Shown: positions 55,357 to 64,000, numbered from the stretch's first letter. The stretch is DNA of 64,000 bases from Lederbergia graminis (GCF_042655485.1 NZ_JBHSMC010000025.1:65703-129702), one strand, 5' to 3'. Notes: generated from the letters alone by a model not told the origin. Numbers and translations: made by a program.

Positions 55357-56862
55357 TTGAAAGCAGTTGTAGAAGTTAACGTCTATAAGCAAAAAGGGAG
55401 AATTAGTCCTTATATATACGGACAATATTTCGAACATTTAGAAGACTGCATCTATCCTTCTGTAATGGATAGTTTGTCGCCGAATTCGAATGAAGTAGGA
55501 CTTCGACAAGATGTAATAGAAGCAGCAAAAGAATTGTCTGTTCCTATAATTCGCTGGCCAGGTGGCTGTTTTGCGGATTTTTACCATTGGGAAGATGGTA
55601 TTGGTCCAAAAGAAGAAAGACCTGTACGCCGTAATTGGCATTGGGGTGGTTTGGAGTCTAATCAATTTGGAACGGATGAATTTTTGAAATGGTGCGAAGC
55701 TGTTGGAGCGGATCCGTACATTAATTTTAACTTAGGTACTGGTACATTGGATGAGGCACTTAGATGGATGGACTATTGTATTGGAACAGAAGAAACCACA
55801 GATGTACTTAGACGAAAAGCTAACGGTCGAGAAGCTCCTTACCATGTAAAGCATTGGGGAGTAGGAAATGAAACGTGGGGCTTTTGGGAAGCTGGACAAA
55901 TGGATGCGTTAACATACAGTCAGAAAATACGGAATTGGGTCGAATTTATTAAAAAATATCAAGCAGATTCCAGTATTTTAGCTGTAGGTTCCAATGGAGG
56001 TCTTGATCCTGAATGGGACGCAGAGGTACTAAAACAAGCTGGAACATTTATTGATTATTTAACGATTCATAATTATGGCTTTTCAGTCGATCGTGAAAGT
56101 GGCGATGAATATTATTCTGTCGTATTTTCACCGACGTATTTTAAGAAGCAAATAGAGCAGATGATTAGTACTATAGAAGATTATGAGAAAACGTTATCAT
56201 CGGACCACTACGTAAAAATCAGCATGGATGAGTGGAATATACGACATTTTATTGAGGATGAAAATGGACGCTATCATCTAAATCGAAAAAGTCCACGAAA
56301 TATACAAGACGCGATTTTTGCTGCGGGAATTTTGAATACAATGATACAGTTAAGTCCACGTGTAGGAATGGCAAACTATGTGTTCCTTGTGAATGGCAAC
56401 GGTGTCATGAATGTGAATGAAGAAGGTGTCGTTAAAACGCCACTTTATTATGTGTTTCAGCAATATGGACGATGGATGAACGGGGTATCGCTAGAAACAA
56501 GTATAGACAGTCCTACTAGAATTGCACCAACTCCCCAATTAATAGACCCATATTATAAAAGAGAATATACAGAAGAGGTTGTTAGCTACATCGACACTGC
56601 TGCCTCCTTGAATGACGATGGTTCGATCGTAATCTCCATCATTAATCGTCATCAAGATGAAGAGATAGATATCGAATTAGTTATTCCGAATGGGTTACAA
56701 CCAACCGAAATATGGACATTAAATCACCACGATATTTACGCAGCAAATGACTTCGACAATCCAGAAAATATCCTACCAACAATAGAGAAAATAGAAGAGA
56801 AAATAACATCCTGGAAATGCCCTGCACATTCTCTCGTATTAATTAAATGTGAGCAAGAATAA
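55357..56862 (+). CDS. GH51 arabinofuranosidase-like enzyme (second copy)
   Basis: GH51 protein of 501 residues, cytoplasmic. Acid/base Glu172 in GVGNETWGFWEAG and nucleophile Glu292 in SMDEWNIRHF. It is clearly divergent from AbfA at 5335, belonging to another subgroup (RWPGGCFADFYHWEDGIG versus RYPGGNFVSGYNWEDGVG). The start is TTG 55357 after AAGGAGAG; the frame extends to an unsupported ATG at 55315. It is in a unit with the FAD oxidoreductase and galactonate dehydratase. It may act on a different furanoside than AbfA, for instance one of the D-series; that is inference. Confidence 0.88.
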   Translation: MKAVVEVNVYKQKGRISPYIYGQYFEHLEDCIYPSVMDSLSPNSNEVGLRQDVIEAAKELSVPIIRWPGGCFADFYHWEDGIGPKEERPVRRNWHWGGLESNQFGTDEFLKWCEAVGADPYINFNLGTGTLDEALRWMDYCIGTEETTDVLRRKANGREAPYHVKHWGVGNETWGFWEAGQMDALTYSQKIRNWVEFIKKYQADSSILAVGSNGGLDPEWDAEVLKQAGTFIDYLTIHNYGFSVDRESGDEYYSVVFSPTYFKKQIEQMISTIEDYEKTLSSDHYVKISMDEWNIRHFIEDENGRYHLNRKSPRNIQDAIFAAGILNTMIQLSPRVGMANYVFLVNGNGVMNVNEEGVVKTPLYYVFQQYGRWMNGVSLETSIDSPTRIAPTPQLIDPYYKREYTEEVVSYIDTAASLNDDGSIVISIINRHQDEEIDIELVIPNGLQPTEIWTLNHHDIYAANDFDNPENILPTIEKIEEKITSWKCPAHSLVLIKCEQE

Positions 56863-56896
56863 TAGTTTACAATCATCATACATTAGGAGTGAGAAA

Positions 56897-58384
56897 ATGA
56901 ACTATATTGTGGAACCAGAAAAGCAAGTAGAAGTAATTGCGAAACCAGATGTGTTAGTTGTAGGTGGAGGACCAGCCGGGATTGGAGCGGCAATTGCGGC
57001 AGCTCGTAACGGAGCGAAAGTTATGTTGATTGAACGTTATGGGTTTGTCGGTGGTAACTTAACGATTGCGATGGTTAATCCTATGTTCACATTCCATGAT
57101 GTGAATGGGCAGCAAGTCATACGTGGTATTGCTGGAGAATTAGTAGAACGCTTAATACAGAAAACCAGTTCTTTAGGACATGTATCTGATATGACTTTTG
57201 ATAATGCTTCCATGACTCCATTTGATCCAGAAGGTATGAAACTCGTATTGTTTGAAATGTTGCAAGAAGCGGGTGTAGAGCTGCTACTTCATTCTGTTGT
57301 AACCAATGCGATTAGAGAAAACAATGAAGTAAAAGCAGTAATCATAGAAAATAAATCTGGTAGACAAGCTATATGTCCGAAAATGGTGATTGATTGTTCA
57401 GCAGATGCTGATATTGTTGCTAGAATCGGAGCGCCTTTTATTAAGGGAAGAGAAGAAGATGGGATGATGCAGCCAGTTACATTATTCTATCGAATTGGAA
57501 ACGTAAACACTGCTAATTTAAAGGCTTGGATGAAAGAAAATCGTGATCTATTGAAAGATTCACCAACAGATGAAGAAATAGATTCGAATCAAGCCTTAGC
57601 ATTCCTAGGATTAAAAGATTTAGTGAAAAAAGCAATTGATGCAGGGGAAATATCGCCTGATGCTGCACCAAGAATTTTAATGTACCAGCTTCCGAAAGAA
57701 GGACAATTCGCTGTGAATTGCACGCGGTTACAAGGTATTGACGGTACAAATGTATATGATTTAACACGAGCAGAAATGGAAACACGAAAACAAGCATGGC
57801 AAATACATCAATTTTTACAAAAGCATGTTGGTGGATTTGAAGATTCTTACATTTTGGATAGTGGGGTTCAAGTCGGGGTTCGAGAAACACGTCATATTAT
57901 TGGTGACTATACAATGCATGAAGAGGATGTCCTCTCCAGTCGTAGCTTTCATGATGGAATTGCTTGTGGAACGTTTGCGATTGATATCCATCCACCCGAA
58001 GGAGAACAGCAAGTTTTCACGGGATCAGGAAAAGCCGTTTATGAAATTCCATATCGTTCGCTACTTCCGCAAGGGGTTGATAACTTATTAGTTGCCGGTA
58101 GATCGATTTCAGCCACACATGCAGCATTCGGGTCTGCTCGTGTAATGGCGACATCGATGGGAATTGGTCAAGGAGCGGGTACAGCTGCTGCACTAGCTGT
58201 GAAAAATCGACTCACAACTCGTGAGGTGGACGTTGATGAAGTAAGGGGTCTATTGTTGAATCAAGGTCAGTATCTATTAGATGCAGATGTTGAAAAAATG
58301 GTTGATTCCAAACTGGTTTTAAATAGGGGAGAAGGATCTGGAGCAAATGCTAGCCACTTCAACCCATTTGCAAATAAAAATTAA
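56897..58384 (+). CDS. FAD-dependent oxidoreductase (PF12831 type)
   Basis: Flavoprotein of 495 residues. Dinucleotide motif DVLVVGGGPAGIGAAIAAAR at the N-terminus, ERYGFVGGNLT as the second FAD contact, and the C-terminal LLVAGRSISATHAAFGSAR that closes the FAD site. ATG 56897 follows TAGGAGTGAG; the longer frame from 56849 overlaps the GH51 stop region. Members of this family are often found in sugar-utilisation loci but are poorly characterised. Next gene is D-galactonate dehydratase, so it could oxidise a sugar or sugar acid before dehydration; this is inference. Confidence 0.82.
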   Translation: MNYIVEPEKQVEVIAKPDVLVVGGGPAGIGAAIAAARNGAKVMLIERYGFVGGNLTIAMVNPMFTFHDVNGQQVIRGIAGELVERLIQKTSSLGHVSDMTFDNASMTPFDPEGMKLVLFEMLQEAGVELLLHSVVTNAIRENNEVKAVIIENKSGRQAICPKMVIDCSADADIVARIGAPFIKGREEDGMMQPVTLFYRIGNVNTANLKAWMKENRDLLKDSPTDEEIDSNQALAFLGLKDLVKKAIDAGEISPDAAPRILMYQLPKEGQFAVNCTRLQGIDGTNVYDLTRAEMETRKQAWQIHQFLQKHVGGFEDSYILDSGVQVGVRETRHIIGDYTMHEEDVLSSRSFHDGIACGTFAIDIHPPEGEQQVFTGSGKAVYEIPYRSLLPQGVDNLLVAGRSISATHAAFGSARVMATSMGIGQGAGTAAALAVKNRLTTREVDVDEVRGLLLNQGQYLLDADVEKMVDSKLVLNRGEGSGANASHFNPFANKN

Positions 58385-58422
58385 ATAGACATTCACAGCT
58401 TATCCACAAAGGAGAATTTAAA

Positions 58423-59571
58423 ATGAAAATTAAAAAACTAGAACTCTTTAAAGTACCACCACGTTGGCTATTCTTGAAGATTACTACGGATGATGGTTTG
58501 ACAGGTTGGGGTGAACCTGTAATTGAAGGACGTGCGGAAACAGTTAGAGCAGCAGTTGATGAACTAAGTAGTTATTTGATCGGTAAAGATCCACTTCGAA
58601 TTGAAGACCTATGGCAAGTGATGTATCGTGGTGGTTTTTACCGTGGTGGACCAATTTTAACGAGCGCAATTTCAGGAATTGAACAAGCACTTTGGGATAT
58701 TAAAGGAAAATATTATAATGCTCCAGTTTATGAATTATTAGGTGGTGCATGCCGAGACAATATAAGAGTGTACAATTGGATTGGTGGCGATCGTCCTAGT
58801 GACGTGAAGGCAGCGGCTCAAGCGCAAATTGATGCTGGCTTTACAGCAGTTAAAATGAATGGAACAGAGGAAATGCATTATATTGACTCTTTTTCCAAAA
58901 TAGATGCGGTTCTAGAACGGGTGGCAGCTGTGCGTGAAATTGGTGGAAAGGATTTTGGGATAGGGATTGACTTTCATGGTCGTGTACATAAATCTATGGC
59001 CAAAATTCTAGCCAAAGAACTGGAGCCGTATCGTCCGATGTTTATTGAAGAACCGGTTTTACCGGAGAACAATGAGGCACTTAAAGAAATAGCAAAATAT
59101 ACTTCCACGCCAATAGCAACAGGCGAAAGAATGTATACACGCTGGGGCTTTAAACAGCTTCTACAAGATGGAATTGTGGATATAATTCAACCGGACGTAT
59201 CTCATGCTGGTGGAATATTAGAAACTCGTAAAATTGCGGCGATGGCAGAGGCTTATGATATTGCGATGGCACCACATTGTCCATTAGGACCAATTGCACT
59301 TGCTGCTTGCCTGCATGTAGACGCGTGTTCACCAAATGCATTCATTCAAGAACAAAGCCTAGGTATTCACTATAATGAAGGAAGCGACCTATTAGATTAC
59401 TTGTTGGATGCGAGAACATTCAAATATGAAAATGGTTCCGTGTCACTACCAACAGGACCAGGGCTCGGTATTAATATGAATGAGGAGAAAATCCGCGAAG
59501 TGGCAGCAATTGGCCATGACTGGAAAAATCCTGTTTGGCGCAATGTTGATGGTACAGTCGCCGAGTGGTAA
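58423..59571 (+). CDS. dgoD: D-galactonate dehydratase
   Basis: Enolase-superfamily dehydratase of 382 residues, the same length as E. coli DgoD and alignable without gaps at the key positions: metal ligands Asp183, Glu209 and Glu235, catalytic His185 and His285. Motifs GIDFHGRVH, FIEEPVLPEN, ATGERM, APHCPLGPIALAACLH and the C-terminal NVDGTVAEW all agree. It converts D-galactonate to 2-keto-3-deoxy-galactonate. AAAGGAG precedes the ATG. No KDGal kinase or aldolase is in the window. A strong terminator follows. Confidence 0.93.
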   Translation: MKIKKLELFKVPPRWLFLKITTDDGLTGWGEPVIEGRAETVRAAVDELSSYLIGKDPLRIEDLWQVMYRGGFYRGGPILTSAISGIEQALWDIKGKYYNAPVYELLGGACRDNIRVYNWIGGDRPSDVKAAAQAQIDAGFTAVKMNGTEEMHYIDSFSKIDAVLERVAAVREIGGKDFGIGIDFHGRVHKSMAKILAKELEPYRPMFIEEPVLPENNEALKEIAKYTSTPIATGERMYTRWGFKQLLQDGIVDIIQPDVSHAGGILETRKIAAMAEAYDIAMAPHCPLGPIALAACLHVDACSPNAFIQEQSLGIHYNEGSDLLDYLLDARTFKYENGSVSLPTGPGLGINMNEEKIREVAAIGHDWKNPVWRNVDGTVAEW

Positions 59572-59640
59572 TGGATTTAATAAAGCAATAACTTGTGAGA
59601 TTTGAATAACATCTCTCATTAATTGCACAATGTATATGAA

Positions 59641-59698
59641 AAAAAGGATAGGTGAACAGCATATGTAAAGCTGACTTCACCTATCCTTTTTAGTTTTA
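59641..59698 (+). terminator. terminator after dgoD
   Basis: Perfect 16-bp stem (59641-59656 with 59676-59691) followed by AGTTTTATTTT; the loop holds a short CAGC/GCTG stem. Confidence 0.9.
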
Positions 59699-59729
59699 TT
59701 TTATGAATCTAGAATTCTATTGATATTAA

Positions 59730-59840
59730 TTACTTCTGATAAGAATGGAAAGTTTCTTTCAATTTATGATTAGCAAGTTTTTCTCTACGATAAATATCTA
59801 CTAAACCTTTATTATTCTTGGTTTTTGGTCTTCCGTGGAA
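59730..59840 (-). pseudogene. possible remnant of a glycoside hydrolase tail
   Basis: Minus-strand stretch of 36 codons ending at a stop, reading FHGRPKTKNNKGLVDIYRRE and then KLANHKLKETF. The KGLVDIYRR..KL...KL pattern resembles the end of the catalytic domain of GH2 beta-glucuronidase/galactosidase-type enzymes. A second open piece in another frame at about 59850-59960 (VFGFASLEWGLYKQVSDYL) may belong to it. No start codon. The rest of the gap to 60152 shows nothing recognisable. Assignment is weak. Confidence 0.3.
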
Positions 59841-60152
59841 CTAATCAGGCTCTACTCTACAATCTGTATACGGCCAGATAATCACTCACTTGTTTATACA
59901 ATCCCCATTCTAACGAAGCAAAGCCAAAGACCATTAAATAAACTCTTCTATGCCCACCCAACAAATTAACAAGTTTTTACCCAACATTTTAACATGCTTT
60001 TAAAACGAGCCTCTCACTATATTTAGCGTAAGGGATTTTTAACAGACTAAACAAATTCAAATCAGGGGGTAATGTTCTCAGGTTAGTAAGTGAAAAGTAT
60101 TTAAATTGTTCAGCAACCTTTGCCGAGTGTCTATTAAAAGGGAGGAACAGTA

Positions 60153-61727
60153 ATGAAAAAAGTATATACGTATGGTTTGTTCCTATTAATGGTTTGTCTA
60201 ATCATTAGTGGGTGTTCGAAAAACAAGTCGAATCAAGATTATGTCAGTGAGGGGCCATCGGAAAATTTTAATAAAGAGGGCTTTCCAATTGTGGATGAAG
60301 AGATCACATTGAACTTTTTTGCTAGAAAGTCACCTCCAAATGGTCCATACAAGGATATGCTAGTTTTCCAAGAGTATGAAAAAATGACGAATATGAAAAT
60401 TGTCTGGGATGATGTTCCACAAGATGGTTTTACTGAAAGAAAAAATTTACAATTTTCTTCTAAAAAATTGCCAGATGCCTTTTATAAAGCAAGTATTACC
60501 CAATTAGAAGCAATCAAATATGGCACAAGTGGGATTCTAATACCACTAGAGAAACTTATTGAAGATTATGCACCAAATTTAACGAAACTTTTCAATCAAT
60601 ATCCAGAAATTAAAGCTTCTATTACTGCACCTGATGGTCACATTTATGCGATACCTGCCATCCTCACTTTGAATTCAGCGCGAACAGATAAAATTTGGAT
60701 TAATCATACTTGGTTAGATAAATTAGGATTGCAAGAGCCGAAGAACCAAGATGAGCTTGAAAAAGTTCTAAGAGCATTTAAAGAAGATGATCCTAACGGA
60801 AATGGTGAAAATGATGAAATACCATTGACATTCCGAAATTGGAATCAACTAATGAATTCGATGTCTGGTTCATGGGGGCTCATTAATCAAATGGGGTACC
60901 ATCTAAATGTAGAAAATGACAAGGTAAAGATTTGGATGACAGATGATCGTCTTAAAGATTACTTGCAATTCTTGAACAAGCTATATAAAGAAGAGTTGTT
61001 GGACCGTGGTGTGTTTACACAAGAGGAATCCATCTTTGTGGGGAATATGTCATCAGGGAATCTAGGAATGTTTTGGAATCAAGCTCCAGATGCGTTTGAT
61101 AAAGTAAAGGAACATTACAGCGGTATCTCTCCAATTGTAGGACCTTATGGCGATCAACTGTATCCATCATCGCCAATTGCTCGTGACTTTGGAACATTTG
61201 CGATTACGTCAAGTAATAAATATCCATATGAAACGATGAGATGGATAGACCATTTCTATAGTGAAGAAGGATCGATTTTCTTAAGGTACGGAATTGAAGG
61301 AAAGACATTCTACTATAAAGAAGATGGCACACCTGAATCGAATGATGAAATATTAAATGATGAGCGTGGTATTGGAGTAGCTGTTGGTCAATTTTCCCCA
61401 TATCCAGGGGGAGGAGCACCTCAATTAGTAACGGAAAGGAATGCTTCTGCTATTAATCCACCGTTAGCACAAGAGGCGCAAGAAAAGCTTGACCCATATT
61501 TGGCAAAACCGATTTATGGTACTCCATTATTTGATGAAAAAACAACAAAAGAAGTAGACCGTTTACGACAAGACATAGACTTGTACTATGAAGAGTCAAC
61601 ATCGAAATTTATTACAGGAGATCTAAGTTTTGAGAAATGGGATGAGTACGTTGCTACCTTGGAAGGTATGGGTATAAAACGTCTTGAAGAAATTTATCAA
61701 GAAGCATATGACCTGAACTATAAATAA
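60153..61727 (+). CDS. ABC solute-binding lipoprotein, LplA-like
   Basis: Extracellular binding lipoprotein of 524 residues, the longer size typical of LplA-type proteins. Lipobox LIISGC; mature start KNKSNQDY. Characteristic DDPNGNGENDEIPL motif (a calcium-loop-like element of the family) and FARKSPPNGPYKDM. GGGAGG precedes the ATG. Forms an importer with the two permeases downstream. Probably binds an oligosaccharide or uronate-containing glycan; the ligand cannot be read. Confidence 0.9.
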   Translation: MKKVYTYGLFLLMVCLIISGCSKNKSNQDYVSEGPSENFNKEGFPIVDEEITLNFFARKSPPNGPYKDMLVFQEYEKMTNMKIVWDDVPQDGFTERKNLQFSSKKLPDAFYKASITQLEAIKYGTSGILIPLEKLIEDYAPNLTKLFNQYPEIKASITAPDGHIYAIPAILTLNSARTDKIWINHTWLDKLGLQEPKNQDELEKVLRAFKEDDPNGNGENDEIPLTFRNWNQLMNSMSGSWGLINQMGYHLNVENDKVKIWMTDDRLKDYLQFLNKLYKEELLDRGVFTQEESIFVGNMSSGNLGMFWNQAPDAFDKVKEHYSGISPIVGPYGDQLYPSSPIARDFGTFAITSSNKYPYETMRWIDHFYSEEGSIFLRYGIEGKTFYYKEDGTPESNDEILNDERGIGVAVGQFSPYPGGGAPQLVTERNASAINPPLAQEAQEKLDPYLAKPIYGTPLFDEKTTKEVDRLRQDIDLYYEESTSKFITGDLSFEKWDEYVATLEGMGIKRLEEIYQEAYDLNYK

Positions 61728-61737
61728 TCTATTACCC

Positions 61738-61769
61738 ACGAGGTATGAAGACACCTTTATACCTCGTGT
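61738..61769 (+). terminator. intercistronic hairpin between LplA-like and permease genes
   Basis: Perfect 10-bp stem (CACGAGGTAT at 61738-61747 with 61760-61769), 12-base loop, no T-run. Third hairpin of this kind at a binding-protein/permease junction in the window. Confidence 0.72.
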
Positions 61770-61800
61770 ATTGTAGTAATGAATGAGAGGGTGTAAATGA

Positions 61801-62772
61801 GTGGAAACAATAAAAACAGGATCGCAAGCAAAAGAACCGCAAGCGGAACTAAAACTTATACCCCAAAAAAAAGGCCGTTTAAAAAAGATTTTATCTCGCT
61901 ATGATTTGTATTTGATGCTTTTACTACCAATAACTTGGTATGTAATCTTTCAATATGGTCCGATGTATGGCATACAAATTGCTTTTAAGGATTTCCATCC
62001 TGCATATGGTTTTGCAGGTAGTGAATGGGTTGGATTTGAAAATTTTGAACGCTTCTTTTCTTCTTATTATTTAGGGAGATTACTTTGGAATACTTTTTCC
62101 ATTAGCATGTTATCTTTACTTATTGCATTTCCAATACCAATACTTTTAGCGTTGCTCATTAGTGAAATACAAAATAAAAGGCTGAAAAAACTCGTTCAAA
62201 ATGTAACATATGTACCACATTTTATTTCTTTAGTCGTCATAGTGGGGATGCTAAGTTTGTTTTTAAATGCAAATGGTGGATTCGTGAATGTAGTTTTAAA
62301 TACGTTTGGAATTGAATCCATCCCATTTATGGCAAAAGCGGAATGGTTTAAAACAATATTTATTGGATCTAATATTTGGCAAAATATGGGGTGGCAATCG
62401 ATTATTTATATTGCTGCATTAAGTGGGATTGATCCTGAGCTATATGAAGCGGCAAAAATGGATGGAGCTAGTCGTTTTCAAAGGGTGTTACACGTATCTT
62501 TACCGGGAATTTTTCCGGTTATCATTATTTTACTGATATTGGATATCGGTCAATTTATGAACGTTGGTTTTGAGAAGATCTTATTGATGCAAAACAACTT
62601 AAACTTAGCGTCTAGTGAAGTTATTCAGACTTTCGTATATAAAAATGGGATTCTCAATGGCGATTTTAGTTATAGTACAGCAATTGGTTTGTTTAACTCA
62701 CTTATCAATTTCACTTTACTTATTATTATTAACCAATATGCGAAGAAAAAGGCGGAAACAAGCTTATGGTGA
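61801..62772 (+). CDS. ABC permease, LplB-like
   Basis: Permease of 323 residues starting with GTG 61801, nine bases after GAGAGGG. A basic N-terminal tail (KKGRLKKILSRYDLY) precedes six membrane segments, the first at LMLLLPITWYVIFQYGPMYG, a hallmark of the LplB family. EAA loop ELYEAAKMDGASRFQRVL. An out-of-frame ATG at 61797 opens only a short frame. Confidence 0.9.
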   Translation: METIKTGSQAKEPQAELKLIPQKKGRLKKILSRYDLYLMLLLPITWYVIFQYGPMYGIQIAFKDFHPAYGFAGSEWVGFENFERFFSSYYLGRLLWNTFSISMLSLLIAFPIPILLALLISEIQNKRLKKLVQNVTYVPHFISLVVIVGMLSLFLNANGGFVNVVLNTFGIESIPFMAKAEWFKTIFIGSNIWQNMGWQSIIYIAALSGIDPELYEAAKMDGASRFQRVLHVSLPGIFPVIIILLILDIGQFMNVGFEKILLMQNNLNLASSEVIQTFVYKNGILNGDFSYSTAIGLFNSLINFTLLIIINQYAKKKAETSLW

Positions 62773-62799
62773 CAAAGAAAGCCTTAAGGAGGGAGCATA

Positions 62800-63693
62800 T
62801 TGAAGCAGAAGTATCAAAAAATATCTGATGGAAAGTTTTTTGATATTGGGGTCATTTTTATTTCTATATTGATTGTTATTATGGTACTGTATCCATTAAT
62901 CTTCGTAGTTAGTGCTTCATTTAGTGATCCTGCAAAAGTAATGCGTGGAGATATGTGGCTCTGGCCAGTAGGATTTAACTTGGATGCTTATAAAGAGATA
63001 TTGAATAATAGTGCTGTTTGGACTGGCTATAAGAACACCATTTTTTACACGTTACTAGGGACTTCCATTAATATTCTTCTAACTACTTTAGCTGCTTATC
63101 CTCTATCAAGACGTGATCTGCCAGGACGAAATGTATTTATGTTTCTAATTACATTTACCATGTTTTTTCACGGTGGGCTCATTCCAACATTTTTAGTAGT
63201 ACAAGGCTTAGGAATGATAGATACGATATGGGCAATGGTAATACCAAACGCTATTGCAACTTACAATCTAATTGTGATGAGGACGTATTTTCAATCGAGT
63301 ATCCCTTGGGAGTTACAAGAAGCAGCAATGATAGATGGATGTAGCAATATAAAAATGTTGTTTAATATTATTTTGCCATTGTCCAAGCCTATTATTGCAG
63401 TCATGATATTGTTTTATGCAGTGTCGCATTGGAATGCATTTTTTAATGCGTTAATCTATTTGCGGGATGATTCCATGTATCCATTACAACTAATTCTTCG
63501 AGAAATTTTACTTGTGAGTCAAGCAAGTGGCACAGAATCTGCAGGACAATTTGGCATGGATGAAAAGATACTGTTAGGTGAAAGTATTAAATATGCATTG
63601 GTAATTGTAGCTAGTGTGCCTGTACTAATTATGTATCCATTTGTACAGAAGCATTTTGTGAAAGGTGTTATGATTGGTTCGATTAAGGGGTAA
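62800..63693 (+). CDS. ABC permease, LplC/YtcP-like
   Basis: Permease of 297 residues starting with TTG 62800 after AAGGAGGGAG. Six membrane segments beginning GVIFISILIVIMVLYPLIFV; EAA loop ELQEAAMIDGCSNIKMLF; C-terminus HFVKGVMIGSIKG. Last gene of the LplABC-like unit in the window. No ATPase gene. Confidence 0.9.
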   Translation: MKQKYQKISDGKFFDIGVIFISILIVIMVLYPLIFVVSASFSDPAKVMRGDMWLWPVGFNLDAYKEILNNSAVWTGYKNTIFYTLLGTSINILLTTLAAYPLSRRDLPGRNVFMFLITFTMFFHGGLIPTFLVVQGLGMIDTIWAMVIPNAIATYNLIVMRTYFQSSIPWELQEAAMIDGCSNIKMLFNIILPLSKPIIAVMILFYAVSHWNAFFNALIYLRDDSMYPLQLILREILLVSQASGTESAGQFGMDEKILLGESIKYALVIVASVPVLIMYPFVQKHFVKGVMIGSIKG

Positions 63694-63714
63694 GGAGTAG
63701 AAAAACAGACTGGG

Positions 63715-63960
63715 ATAAAATTCGAAATATGTTGGTGCAACGATACCGCTACGGAAATACACTACGCTTTCCGCGGGCTTCGAAAAGCGGAAGGCGCTTG
63801 CTTATCGGCGACAAGCAAATGTTCCTACCCGAAGAAAGGTGTTCTTTACCTTTCATCGGGTAGGGTATTTGACCTCGAGCCGATGGCGCCTGCAGCTAGA
63901 CAAGGCTAATGAGCCTCCTGATATGAACGAAACTGTCAAGGCTCCCACTCAATATTTTGT
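63715..63960. repeat. GC-rich dispersed intergenic repeat
   Basis: A block much richer in G+C than its surroundings, without a coding frame, containing CGCTTTCCGCGGGC, GCGGAAGGCGC and CGAGCCGATGGCGCCTGC. It includes a 15-bp hairpin with one mismatch (63826-63840 with 63848-63862). Such CTTTCCGCGGG-containing elements recur between genes in Bacillaceae genomes, as far as I know. It fills the gap after the LplC-like gene. The last bases (AAGGAG near 63990) look like the ribosome site of a gene beyond the window. Confidence 0.55.
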
Positions 63961-64000
63961 AATATAGATTTTTGGGCAACTTTAAGTTAAGGAGCTGTTT

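Noticed and set aside
58400..58408. DnaA box TTATCCACA, possible origin
   Set aside because: It is a single match between two operon genes, with no cluster, no AT-rich unwinding region and no dnaA or dnaN nearby.
1..64000. rRNA, tRNA, insertion sequence or prophage genes
   Set aside because: No sequence resembling tRNA arms, rRNA, transposase or phage structural genes was seen on either strand.

Overview
The window is low-G+C DNA with strong GGAGG-type ribosome binding sites, sigma-A-like promoters, CcpA-type cre sites and AraR-like operators. It carries orthologues of Bacillus proteins (PgcA, AraN/AraP/AraQ, GH51 AbfA). I read it as a chromosomal segment of a Bacillaceae species specialised in plant and possibly microbial polysaccharides. 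Almost the whole window is one carbohydrate-utilisation island of about 60 kb with no phage, transposase, rRNA or tRNA.

Layout. 0-3.5 kb: a truncated Gfo/Idh/MocA oxidoreductase, a small P-loop kinase and phosphoglucomutase. 3.5-30.5 kb: an L-arabinan/arabinoside module. It holds an orphan sugar-binding lipoprotein, GH51 arabinofuranosidase, a 2256-residue sortase-anchored protein with two GH43 arabinanase domains, a cytoplasmic GH43, further GH43-type enzymes, two families of beta-L-arabinofuranosidase (GH146-like and GH127), a GH4 enzyme, two AraC regulators and the AraNPQ importer. AraR-like operators and cre sites lie in front of the key genes. 30.5-36.6 kb: a second orphan binding protein, a LacI-type regulator and a LacZ-type beta-galactosidase, linked by ACCGGT operators. 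36.8-41.8 kb: a small unknown protein, a 7TM-DISM histidine kinase with its response regulator, and galactose mutarotase. 41.9-59.6 kb: a second system with ribokinase, an ABC importer, a DUF6259 protein, a sulfatase, a LacI regulator, a DUF4185 (GH183-type) protein, a DUF2961/GH172 protein, a membrane-anchored GH43, a second GH51, an FAD oxidoreductase and D-galactonate dehydratase. 60-63.7 kb: an LplABC-like importer.

How it works together. Surface GH43 domains would cut L-arabinan, importers that carry no ATPase of their own would bring in oligosaccharides, and cytoplasmic GH43/GH51/GH127/GH146/GH4 enzymes would release arabinose and galactose. The 42-59 kb block is the most unusual part. 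The pairing of a DUF4185 protein with a DUF2961 protein is the signature of D-arabinan breakdown, known from mycobacterial cell-wall degradation, here next to a sulfatase and a galactonate route. That makes it a candidate for a new polysaccharide-utilisation system.

Non-coding features of note are two intergenic tandem arrays of hairpin units (14 x 51 bp and 6 x 52 bp), hairpins at all three binding-protein/permease junctions, and a decayed binding-protein pseudogene at 26.5-26.9 kb.
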